This document shows positions 6,099 through 13,627 of a stretch of DNA of 13,990 nt, piece after piece. Under the pieces are notes generated by a model, which was not told the origin of the DNA, made no database searches, and saw nothing but the letters and a program-made list of their open reading frames with translations. The translations under genes and the position numbers were made by a program. The stretch lies in contig SXQI01000034.1 in assembly GCA_005793025.1 (NCBI GenBank), positions 1 through 13,990 of the forward strand. The letters run 5' to 3'. The stretch comes from Verrucomicrobiales bacterium (lineage in GTDB: Bacteria; Verrucomicrobiota; Verrucomicrobiia; Limisphaerales; SXQI01). How positions within the stretch are numbered: position 1 is the first letter of the stretch; the number at the start of each line of letters is the position of its first letter.

Positions 6099-8854
6099 TG
6101 GTATTCGAGAGTTAGAGTCGAGCGGCCCTTCGAAAGCGTCAGATGGATTAACACGTCGCTGTTTTCGCCTTCACGGATGAGGCCCCCGTGGTCGCTAGTG
6201 ATGCGGAGTTGCAGCTTGTCCGTGGTGAAGTTGCGGTCGCCGGTGGCGGCGGTTTTTTTACCGGTGGCGGCGCGAAAATAGAAAGGTGGTGTTGCGGTTG
6301 GTGTGTCAAAACGAATCGAGCGTTTGAATATGGGGTGGCCGTCCGGGTCGCGCACGTCCTCGAAAAAGTCTTCCACCGCGATGTCGCCATAGTTGTATAG
6401 GAACGTTGGTCTTCGCGCAGCATCCAGATAATAGCCTCGAAACTGGTATCCATGGTCTTGGGGGAAGGCGTGATTGGTTTTCCCTTTGTAGGGCCAGTTG
6501 TCCTCCAGCGACGTCAGGCGGTGAAACGGAATGCCGGGCGGGAAGTAAATCGCATCGGTTCCGCGCGGGTGAAAGCGGCCGGAGTCCACGCTGGCGAAGT
6601 CTCCTTTCCAAAACTGACGCAGCACCATTTCACCGGAGTCGAAAACGAGGTTAATGCGCTCGGGATAGCCGACACCGATTCCGCGATAGCCCACGGGACT
6701 TTGCCCACGACAAATCTCGGTGGTGTCGCCCACGCGCAGTTCGTTGGATTGCCGGGAAAGGCCGGCTGGCTTCTTCGCGCGCGTGCCGTCTTCGAGATAA
6801 GTCCACAATGCTTCGATTTGTTGCGCGGTATCGCCGCCGAGAATGTTCGGACGTAGGGACTGGCCGTCCGGCCAGTAGCTGGGCATGATCACGTTGGGGT
6901 GGAAGCGCGAGGGTTGCCGCAAGTAGAGATGAAACCAGTTCTTTTTGAGCCGGTCTGTTACATGCGCGAGGTCGAGAGCCCCGACCTCGCCGGATTTCTG
7001 TTTATTGAATTCATGGCACGCGATGCAGCTCAGGCCGTCGGCACCGATCATTTCGTGACCGGCAGCTTTGGACTCTTTAAGATTGGCCACTTTGGGGACG
7101 GTCACAGTTTCTAGAACATCCACCTTGCCAAACAACTCCACGAGATGTCTGACGTTCGCCTCACCAAACTGCGGCATGCTGGTGTCCATGTATCCGCGCT
7201 GCCGCTTCTCGTGTAGCATCACCTCGATGATCCACTCGGGCTTCAGTTTCGCACCGACGTCCGAGAGGGGCGGAGGGATGCGGCCCTGATCGCCAAGCGT
7301 CGGCTGTGTTCCGGTGAAGAGCGAGTTGCGTTCTGGGTCGATCCCACCTAGGCCCGTGCGTTCGTGGCAGGCGATGCAGTTGAAAGTGACGAGCGTTTTT
7401 GCCAGCTGTTGTTTGTCATCCAGCACCGGTTTTTCCGCGAAGGGCAGAACCTTCTGGATGGCTGTGCGCTGCTCCACATTCAGGTCGAAACGCGGCCACG
7501 CTCCGGCAGATTCACTGAGGCATCCGCGGCTCGCGCCAAGCCTAGCCCACGCGCGTCCGGGTGTCGCGGGGACTTTGAGATCGTCGTGGCAATTGGCGCA
7601 GCCAAGTATTCTGAAATGTTCCCGTCCACGAACGGCGAGTTCCTCATCCACTTCGAACGGCTCGAAGGGCACAATGGGTTCGCTGGAAATGGACAGCCGC
7701 GACGAAGGAATCGGTCCCCGCTTGATCTGCGGCCCTTCCATCTCGCAGGAGAATTTCGCCTCATGGCCTGTGTGAAAATACGTGAGCTGGATTTTGCGCC
7801 AGCCAGCCGCCAGTTCCGCAGCGCCTTCCAATTCCTTCACTCCGCGCCGGTCGCTCGGGTCCTGCTGGATGACCTGAACCCCATCCACGAGAAGCGAGCC
7901 GCCGTTCATCTTGAGGAAAAACGTGTAATGCCCCGCGTTCGAAATGTTCAACCAGCCGTTGTATTTGATTGCCGTGTGCTGCTCGATGTTGCCGATGCCG
8001 AGGCTCACCATCTCAAAGTCCTTCACAAGCCCTGCTCGTTCCGCACGCACCTTCTCACTCTCTAGGCCCTCCCACACCTCCCCGCGATACAGGGTGAAGC
8101 CAAGCGAGCCCGGCATCCGCGTCTTTTGCAGGAGAAAATGGGCAATGCGCTCCACGTCTTTCGCAGAGAGTCGCATATCGGGCATCCGCCCGGAAGGCCG
8201 GCTAACGTGCGGCTGACGCAGAAAATCCACGAGACTTTTGAAACTGTATTTCTTCTCCAACGCACCAAGAGGGACGGAATTCATCGGCAGCGACTCCACG
8301 CCATTATCATCTCGAGGCGAATGACATGCCACGCATCCGCGCGAATGAAACAGCCGCTTCCCATGCTCCGCCGCCACCGCATCCGGCGGCTGCAACGAGA
8401 AGTCGTTCTTTTTTAGCGAGAGCAAAAAGTGGGTGAGCGCGGCGGCCGTCCGCTGTTTTTCCTCCGCGTTCAATTGCATCAAGACATCCGGCATCGTCGT
8501 GCCGGGTTTGGTTCCATGCGGATCGCCGATAAACGTCTCTAACCATCGTGGGTTCGCACGCGAACCGATGTCGGCAAGGCGAGGTGCTTTCTTCGAGCGT
8601 GCAGCCAGCGACGGATCGCCCGTGTGGCAAGCTGCGCAATTCAACTCCTCAATCAAAATGAGACCCTTCAGGTCCGGATCGAGCTGGCTAGAAACCACTC
8701 CGGGAACGATCGCCTCCGCGAATGCAGCAGGAACGCCGCTGAAATGGAGCATGGCGCCAAGTGCGATCAACGAGAAAAGTCCCGCGACACGGAGCTTGGC
8801 CGGCCCCCGTATGTGCGTGGCGGATTTGGTTTTCATGAATTGGGTGAAGGCCAT
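6092..8854 (-). CDS. Exported pentahaem c-type cytochrome with PA14-like insert
   Basis: From ATG 8854 the protein has 920 residues. A signal peptide ends near Ala-Phe-Ala-Glu (about residue 46). Five haem-attachment motifs are present: CAACH (73), CVACH (174), CANCH (419), CIACH (493) and CIACH (610). Downstream Met-Pro segments such as TTMPD, RMPDM, SMPQF and IMPSY are candidate distal ligands. Between haems 2 and 3, residues about 250-380 resemble a PA14-type module (GFTLYRGEVWEGLESE, YNGWLNISNAGHYTFFLKMN, GGSLLVDGVQV), often carbohydrate-binding. The last 220 residues contain no haem motif and form an unrecognised domain. It heads a three-gene operon and overlaps the propeller start by seven bases. 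ATG 8836 also gives a good signal peptide; an upstream extension to 8953 is unlikely. Inferred role: electron transfer in periplasmic or cell-surface sugar oxidation. Confidence 0.85.
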   Translation of the reverse strand: MAFTQFMKTKSATHIRGPAKLRVAGLFSLIALGAMLHFSGVPAAFAEAIVPGVVSSQLDPDLKGLILIEELNCAACHTGDPSLAARSKKAPRLADIGSRANPRWLETFIGDPHGTKPGTTMPDVLMQLNAEEKQRTAAALTHFLLSLKKNDFSLQPPDAVAAEHGKRLFHSRGCVACHSPRDDNGVESLPMNSVPLGALEKKYSFKSLVDFLRQPHVSRPSGRMPDMRLSAKDVERIAHFLLQKTRMPGSLGFTLYRGEVWEGLESEKVRAERAGLVKDFEMVSLGIGNIEQHTAIKYNGWLNISNAGHYTFFLKMNGGSLLVDGVQVIQQDPSDRRGVKELEGAAELAAGWRKIQLTYFHTGHEAKFSCEMEGPQIKRGPIPSSRLSISSEPIVPFEPFEVDEELAVRGREHFRILGCANCHDDLKVPATPGRAWARLGASRGCLSESAGAWPRFDLNVEQRTAIQKVLPFAEKPVLDDKQQLAKTLVTFNCIACHERTGLGGIDPERNSLFTGTQPTLGDQGRIPPPLSDVGAKLKPEWIIEVMLHEKRQRGYMDTSMPQFGEANVRHLVELFGKVDVLETVTVPKVANLKESKAAGHEMIGADGLSCIACHEFNKQKSGEVGALDLAHVTDRLKKNWFHLYLRQPSRFHPNVIMPSYWPDGQSLRPNILGGDTAQQIEALWTYLEDGTRAKKPAGLSRQSNELRVGDTTEICRGQSPVGYRGIGVGYPERINLVFDSGEMVLRQFWKGDFASVDSGRFHPRGTDAIYFPPGIPFHRLTSLEDNWPYKGKTNHAFPQDHGYQFRGYYLDAARRPTFLYNYGDIAVEDFFEDVRDPDGHPIFKRSIRFDTPTATPPFYFRAATGKKTAATGDRNFTTDKLQLRITSDHGGLIREGENSDVLIHLTLSKGRSTLTLEYQW

Positions 8855-8885
8855 TTGATTCCGGGGTTCATCCGAGCGGAAGCAT

Positions 8886-8915
8886 TGATCGCATCGATCA
8901 GCCACCGCATCGGTG
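8886..8915. promoter_or_regulatory. Two adjacent perfect dyads, candidate operator of the cytochrome operon
   Basis: TGATCG-CAT-CGATCA (8886-8900) is a perfect 6-3-6 inverted repeat and CACCG-CAT-CGGTG (8903-8915) a perfect 5-3-5 one. Both share the core CGCATCG and their centres are 16 bases apart. They lie 32-61 bases upstream of ATG 8854, where a repressor or activator site would be expected. No matching regulator gene is in the window. Confidence 0.35.
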
Positions 8916-9011
8916 CGGAATTGTCGTCCAGAAGTGGGTATCGGCACATCCAAAGAAACGGCACTGGCAGCGGGCGGACAAGTGACTTCATATCAGCTGT
9001 TTACAAGGTAG

Positions 9012-9155
9012 CTATGAGCCTGCAATTCTTCCCAATTGAATAACAGCGGACGCGGCGATGGCCAGTTTTTCTTCACGCGACGGAAGATCGAATGTCTTGT
9101 AGAGAAAGACAATCCGGTCGGCGGTGGGGATACGTCCGGATTCGCAGAGGCCTCA
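9012..9155 (-). pseudogene. Decayed C-terminal coding fragment (HEAT-repeat-like)
   Basis: On the minus strand a frame bounded by TGA (9155-9153) and TAG (9014-9012) has no start codon yet reads like folded protein: IPTADRIVFLYKTFDLPSRE, then EKLAIAASAVIQLGRIAGS. The helix pattern with a DLPSREEKLAI turn resembles the end of a HEAT-type repeat protein of the kind found near cytochromes in planctomycetes and verrucomicrobia. It shares the higher G+C of the operon rather than that of the bases beyond 9240. It could be a shadow of nothing; only a homology search would tell. Confidence 0.35.
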
Positions 9156-9391
9156 ACTCGGGCTTCTGTACCGTTCGTCTCGACGATGCTGCAGCGGCGG
9201 CGGAGTCATAGGAGTAGAAATGAAACGAGGGAACATTCTTAAATATGGTTGAAAGTTACATTTCGCTCTTTGATTTTGAATCCCTAGATAACTAACCAGT
9301 TGGCCCAGTTTTTCAATTCGATTTTTTGAATCAGGCCCAAACGGAAGCTGTAGCAACCTGACTTGGCATTTTTTTGCGACTCGATATCGTC

Positions 9392-9396
9392 AAGGG
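9392..9396 (+). promoter_or_regulatory. Ribosome-binding site deciding the Gfo/Idh start
   Basis: AAGGG directly abuts ATG 9397 but lies six bases before ATG 9403, the normal distance. This favours 9403, which also begins the protein with MIIPRREF, a compact Tat leader. Confidence 0.55.
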
Positions 9397-9402
9397 ATGC
9401 CA

Positions 9403-10677
9403 ATGATTATTCCAAGACGAGAGTTCATCACTTCATCACTGATCGGGGCAACCTTGCTGTCCAAAACCTCCACGAGTCGTGCTGCCGACTTGCCGAGTGC
9501 GGTTCGGCGGTTGCGTGTGGCGGTAATGGGTATGGGGCGAGGGTTGGATCTCGCACGTGCTGCGGTAGCTCTTCCGAGTGTGGAGATCGCATGGCTGTGT
9601 GATATTGATGATGCAAGGATCGCTCGAGCACAGAAGGCTCTTTCAAGTAGTAATGCAAAAGCTCCCAAGGAAACCAAGGATATCCGGGTAGTTTTGGAGG
9701 ATAAAGAGGTAGATGCAGTTTTTGTTGCTGCTCCCAATCATTGGCATGCTCCGGCGACCATTATGGCTTGTGCTGCGGGTAAGCATGTTTATGTCGAGAA
9801 GCCCTGCAGTCACAATGCATGGGAGGGAGAGATGATGGTAAAAGCTGCAAGGCAACATCAACGTCTCGTCCAGATGGGAAACCAGAGAAGGAGTTGGCCG
9901 GGAGTGATCGAGGCTATGGCTCAATTGAAGGCGGGCGTGATCGGTCCTGTGCGTTACGCGAGATCATGGTATTTTGCGAACCGAGGCAGCATCGGCAAAG
10001 GAAAGGTCATCCCCATTCCGAAAACTGTAGATTATGACCTGTGGCAAGGTCCTGCCCCGGAACGCCCCTATCTTGATAACGTAGTTCATTATAATTGGCA
10101 TTGGCGTTGGCATTGGGGCAATGGCGAACTGGGCAACAACGGCATCCATGCCTTGGACTTGGTGAGGTGGGGTCTGGAGGTTGATTATCCGACGAGAGTC
10201 AGCTGTACCGGGGAACGTTACCATTTCGATGACGATCAAGAAACGCCGGATACCACGGTAACCACCTTTGACTTTGGCAAGAAGGGGGCGATGTGGGACG
10301 GGAGTTCCTGTCACCCGCGTCCCCAAGAAGCCTCCTCGTTTGTTACATTTTATGGTGATGGCGGTTCGCTTTCCATCGACGGGAACGGGTGTAAGGTTTA
10401 CGACACCAAAGGGAAGGAAGTTTCGAAAACCACAGGTGAAGGGGGCGAAAAAATCCATATTGCGAACTTTTTTGAGGCGATTCGCAATGGCGTCCCACTC
10501 AAATCAGAAATCGCCGAAGGACACAAAAGTACGCTGTTATGTCACTTAGGGAACATCGCTTGGCAAACCCAAAGCGTCGTCAATGTGAACCCTGAAAACG
10601 GACACATCCTCAATAATCGAGACGCGCAGAAACTCTGGAAGCGGAGCTATCGCAAAGGGTGGGAACCCAAGGTGTAA
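9403..10677 (+). CDS. Tat-exported Gfo/Idh/MocA-family oxidoreductase
   Basis: This 424-residue NAD(P)-dependent oxidoreductase acts on a sugar or sugar derivative. A twin-arginine leader is visible at the N-terminus (IPRREFITSSLIGATLL, Arg5-Arg6), predicting export in folded form with its cofactor. The Rossmann fold follows: RVAVMGMGRGLD with the GxGxxG-like turn, CDIDDARIARAQKAL for the second strand, VDAVFVAAPNHWHAP, and EKPCSHN (Glu132-Pro134), the family signature carrying the catalytic-site lysine. Downstream, NNGIHALDLVRWGLE holds the usual His and Asp of the substrate pocket. An aromatic run, HYNWHWRWHWGNGELGNN, precedes it and is typical of the verrucomicrobial and planctomycetal exported subgroup. 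It diverges from the cytochrome operon and converges with the ABC cassette 12 bases beyond its stop. Its substrate is unknown; ATG 9397 is the alternative start. Confidence 0.9.
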   Translation: MIIPRREFITSSLIGATLLSKTSTSRAADLPSAVRRLRVAVMGMGRGLDLARAAVALPSVEIAWLCDIDDARIARAQKALSSSNAKAPKETKDIRVVLEDKEVDAVFVAAPNHWHAPATIMACAAGKHVYVEKPCSHNAWEGEMMVKAARQHQRLVQMGNQRRSWPGVIEAMAQLKAGVIGPVRYARSWYFANRGSIGKGKVIPIPKTVDYDLWQGPAPERPYLDNVVHYNWHWRWHWGNGELGNNGIHALDLVRWGLEVDYPTRVSCTGERYHFDDDQETPDTTVTTFDFGKKGAMWDGSSCHPRPQEASSFVTFYGDGGSLSIDGNGCKVYDTKGKEVSKTTGEGGEKIHIANFFEAIRNGVPLKSEIAEGHKSTLLCHLGNIAWQTQSVVNVNPENGHILNNRDAQKLWKRSYRKGWEPKV

Positions 10678-10689
10678 CCTCCGTTGGCC

Positions 10690-12216
10690 TTACTTTTTGG
10701 GGGCCGGAAGGTTTGTCCCGAGGCTGTTTGTATTCCCCGCTGAGGTGCTCGGCGTTGGAGCGACAGGAGCAGGCTCAGCACTCGGAGGAGGCAGGTTGAG
10801 TTTCGTGCGGAGTTGGGCGACAAGGATTGGGTCCAGCCCGAAATCTGGGCTCAGAACTCGCTCCAAAGTCAGCTTTTTCATTTCCTCGATCGGTGGCAGC
10901 GCGACGCGTTTCTGGCTGGAAGGATCCGAGATGGCGTCGGCGTAACGTTTCCAAATCTTCCGTGCAAAAAGTTCGTATCCTAAGCCCTGTTCGTCATCGT
11001 CCATTGCGTATTGCACCAGCGACGATTCCAACATCCCTTCCAAAATAGCTTGGACACGATTGGGATCGTTTTCACCCACATCCTCCGTCACTCGTCCTAA
11101 CGCATACGAATCCAAATCGATAAACTTGGCCGTCTCGACCGGATACTTTTGCTTCAGGTAATCGAACCATTTCTTGGCCGCGCTCATTCGATTATGGGTG
11201 TAAAGGAAGTAGACGGCGGTTCCGAGGAAGTTGCGGTGGCCGGTCAAGATATGTTGGTTTTTGTCGGGTTCCAGATCAGCCATTTCCTCGTAGGCATCGC
11301 TGGCTTGCTTTACGATTTCGAGGTTCGGCCCATAAACAAAACTGGAGCGATCCCCGTTCTTGGCATAGAGCAATTTCCCTCGATGGAACGCAAGCTGCAG
11401 AGACTGGAAAATAATCCGTCTCAGTGTGATGAAGTCCTCTTTTTTAAGGCTTTCTTTGGCTGTTTTTTCTAAACCAAGAGTCGCCCAATAAATCGCGTGA
11501 CCATCCGGAAGTCTCCACTCTAACGGGCCATACATGGTGTCAACTTTTTGCATGTATTCCGGGTCAATCTTGTAGACCTCACGCAGCCGCTTGGCACTTG
11601 CCGCAGATTCTGGATTGGAGGGATTGATTAACTCTTTGAAATCAGGTCGCTGAGTGCTGAAGACCGTGTCCATTTCGGCTGCCCAGTATTGCTTGTAGGA
11701 GTTATGGGCATCATCGAGGAAATGGCCCATTTTATGTTGGTAAAACCATCCCAACTCCCGATAGAGGAGGGGTTCGTTCGGATTATACCTCAAGGCATCA
11801 TCGCGTAAAAGTTCGATAGCGCGTTTGACCCACATCCAACGATCACGTGGATCTTGGAATTTGATCGAGATGTTGTAGGCCATGTTCCAAGCTTGATGGA
11901 CCCAGACCGTGGTAAAATGCGGCTGCAACTTGGTGATCCAATCGGCAAGCTGCACCATCTCGAAGTATTTATCTGCTTCCTGTAACTCGGTAGCCCGAAT
12001 CCAAAGGGCGTTGGCGATGATGCCTCGAAAACCGCCTAAAGCGACTGTGGTAAAAGCTAGAATTGGAGGGGCGTTTTCAAGCGGAGAAATCCGCGTTAAC
12101 CCCATAGAATCCCGATCCCGGTTAAGTTGTCGTTGCGTTGATGCTGACGCGAATAACAACGCCAGACAAAGCAGGGCTAAAAGCGGTTTATAGAATTTGA
12201 ACTGGCCTTGGTTCAT
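10690..12216 (-). CDS. Membrane-anchored helical-repeat (TPR-like) protein of an ABC export cassette
   Basis: This 508-residue protein has one N-terminal membrane segment (about residues 9-27, FYKPLLALLCLALLFAS) that may be an uncleaved anchor. The rest is predicted mostly helical and faces the periplasm. Repeated helix pairs such as ALWIRATELQEADKYFEMVQ, WVHQAWNMAYNISIKF, YRELGWFYQHKMGHFLDDAH and AAKKWFDYLKQKYPVETAKF look like divergent tetratricopeptide repeats. The last 40 residues are Pro, Ser, Thr and Asn rich and probably disordered. The gene starts five bases after the permease stop, so it is almost certainly co-transcribed with the permease and ATPase and may be the periplasmic partner of the transporter. 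I do not know a named family. Confidence is high in the gene, low in the function. Confidence 0.75.
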   Translation of the reverse strand: MNQGQFKFYKPLLALLCLALLFASASTQRQLNRDRDSMGLTRISPLENAPPILAFTTVALGGFRGIIANALWIRATELQEADKYFEMVQLADWITKLQPHFTTVWVHQAWNMAYNISIKFQDPRDRWMWVKRAIELLRDDALRYNPNEPLLYRELGWFYQHKMGHFLDDAHNSYKQYWAAEMDTVFSTQRPDFKELINPSNPESAASAKRLREVYKIDPEYMQKVDTMYGPLEWRLPDGHAIYWATLGLEKTAKESLKKEDFITLRRIIFQSLQLAFHRGKLLYAKNGDRSSFVYGPNLEIVKQASDAYEEMADLEPDKNQHILTGHRNFLGTAVYFLYTHNRMSAAKKWFDYLKQKYPVETAKFIDLDSYALGRVTEDVGENDPNRVQAILEGMLESSLVQYAMDDDEQGLGYELFARKIWKRYADAISDPSSQKRVALPPIEEMKKLTLERVLSPDFGLDPILVAQLRTKLNLPPPSAEPAPVAPTPSTSAGNTNSLGTNLPAPKK

Positions 12217-12221
12217 GTTTC

Positions 12222-13604
12222 TTACAAACCCCCTTGGGTGGCAGCGAGTTCTCGCTTATTGAATATTGCGATTCCAATGGTTGCTAAAATCCCACCCACT
12301 AGTCCGATAATTTGCAGCACCGCGATCGCCAACATTCCCCAAGTAATACTACGGCCAGTTGCGAGGGAATCAATCGGCGAAAATTCCGTGACCACCTGAA
12401 GCGACCGCAGAATGCTCTTGGCTGCAGGCACTGCGACCAAGTCGATCACGCTTGGATTTTCCGTGAAACCAGTTTCATGGTTCACACCCATAATGCCACC
12501 TTCCTCGACGACTTGTTTTAACGTGCCACTAGAGAACGTTACAAAAAGGACTCCGATCGAGACAAATGCTGCTACTGGAAAACTTAACAGGCTGGAAGCA
12601 GCCAATCCCAGTGCTGCAAGCAAGGAAATCCAGCAAAGAACAATCGCCAAACCTCGTGCGAAGTTGAGTCCAAACCCTCCCTCGCGATAGAGCAACTCCA
12701 TTCCCTCTTCGTCGCTGAAAAGGAGGGCAGTTTCACTGGCGTTCGCGAATTGGATGGTGAGCACTCCCGCATCATCAAACATGTTCGCGGGCACCTCAAA
12801 TTCATGGAAACTATTGTCACTCAAGCTCATTGAACGTCGCATGACTTTAGGTGTATCGATCGGACCTACTTCCCACATTCCCATGTAAGTTCCGGAGATG
12901 TTGGTGACCGCCGCGTTAAACTTGGTGCGAATAAAGAGCGGACGATCCGTGAGGAACGGTTTAGCGAAGCCTAGATTCAACTCCCAACGGCGCATATACC
13001 CCGGCGGGACAATTTGATTGCGTGCTTTCACCTGCTCTAAAATCACGGCTTTGACACTGTTCAAATCCGTGCCCTCAGGCGGTTTTGAGGTCGCAAGGCG
13101 TTCCTGCAAAATCTGTTCCACGTCCTGTGAATAATTGGGCACTGGTTCTTTGATCGACGCACGCGCCACTAGGATTTCGTTGCGCAGAATTGTTTGTTGC
13201 TCAGCGGGGAGTTGATTGGCTCTCCAGTACAACAAGAAATACACGCAAACTCCTGTCAAACTGATCAGAAACGCATTGAGAACGACCAACCCCAACCATT
13301 TGCCTATCCAGATTTGCCATCGCGGAATCGGTTTCACTGCGACGAGTTGCATTTGGGACTCAGAGATCTCTTTGGCAAGAGTTCCGCAAGCGAGCCACAA
13401 GGTTACGAAGCCCAACAATGCAGTAATGAGGGTCAGTGTGTAAGCCAGCAAGATTTGAGTGAAACCCCTTGCCGTCCCATCATCCTTCAAGATCAGTGGT
13501 AAACCGACAACCCCCGCCAGCATGATGAACGACATCAAGGCTACCAAGCGGAAGCGTATGGCTGCCCGCAAGGTTAAGATCGTGATGGTCAGGATTCGTT
13601 TCAT
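12222..13604 (-). CDS. ABC-2 type transporter permease with large extracytoplasmic domain
   Basis: This is a 460-residue membrane protein. Hydrophobic segments at about 18-38, 50-74, 103-127, 315-338, 342-360 and 420-447 suggest six membrane passes. Residues 128-314 form a large polar domain between passes three and four, outside the cytoplasm. The segment ACGTLAKEISESQMQLVAVK, followed by PIPRWQIWIGKW, is the conserved cytoplasmic ATPase-contact region of ABC-2/GldF-like permeases. The family exports lipids, polysaccharides or drugs or serves gliding machinery; no substrate can be inferred. The start lies 23 bases after the ATPase stop and its own stop is five bases before the helical-repeat gene. 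The ATG at 13604 begins MKRILTITILTLRAAIRFRL, a typical permease start. Confidence 0.85.
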   Translation of the reverse strand: MKRILTITILTLRAAIRFRLVALMSFIMLAGVVGLPLILKDDGTARGFTQILLAYTLTLITALLGFVTLWLACGTLAKEISESQMQLVAVKPIPRWQIWIGKWLGLVVLNAFLISLTGVCVYFLLYWRANQLPAEQQTILRNEILVARASIKEPVPNYSQDVEQILQERLATSKPPEGTDLNSVKAVILEQVKARNQIVPPGYMRRWELNLGFAKPFLTDRPLFIRTKFNAAVTNISGTYMGMWEVGPIDTPKVMRRSMSLSDNSFHEFEVPANMFDDAGVLTIQFANASETALLFSDEEGMELLYREGGFGLNFARGLAIVLCWISLLAALGLAASSLLSFPVAAFVSIGVLFVTFSSGTLKQVVEEGGIMGVNHETGFTENPSVIDLVAVPAAKSILRSLQVVTEFSPIDSLATGRSITWGMLAIAVLQIIGLVGGILATIGIAIFNKRELAATQGGL

Positions 13605-13627
13605 GCCACTGATTCCGTTCGAGGAAT

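Larger units (their letters stand above)
8855..9402. other. Long divergent intergenic region between the cytochrome operon and the Gfo/Idh gene
   Basis: The region falls into two parts. From 8855 to about 9240 it is G+C-rich like the operon and holds the two dyads and the decayed coding fragment. From about 9240 to 9396 it is clearly AT-rich, as expected for a promoter region of the plus-strand oxidoreductase, and contains two similar sites, GATTTTGAATC (9272-9282) and GATTTTTTGAATC (9320-9332), whose starts are 48 bases apart. No intact gene was found in it. Confidence 0.5.

Noticed and set aside
6240..6271. Direct repeat CCGGTGGCGGC around a T-run
   Set aside because: It lies inside the cytochrome coding sequence and simply encodes a repeated Ala-Thr-Gly segment.
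7364..8065. Plus-strand open frame of 233 codons
   Set aside because: It is antisense to the cytochrome gene across haem motifs and the PA14-like region; no recognisable features.
9036..9242. Plus-strand open frame of 68 codons
   Set aside because: Arg/Ser-rich translation without recognisable features; the opposite strand over the same bases reads more like protein.
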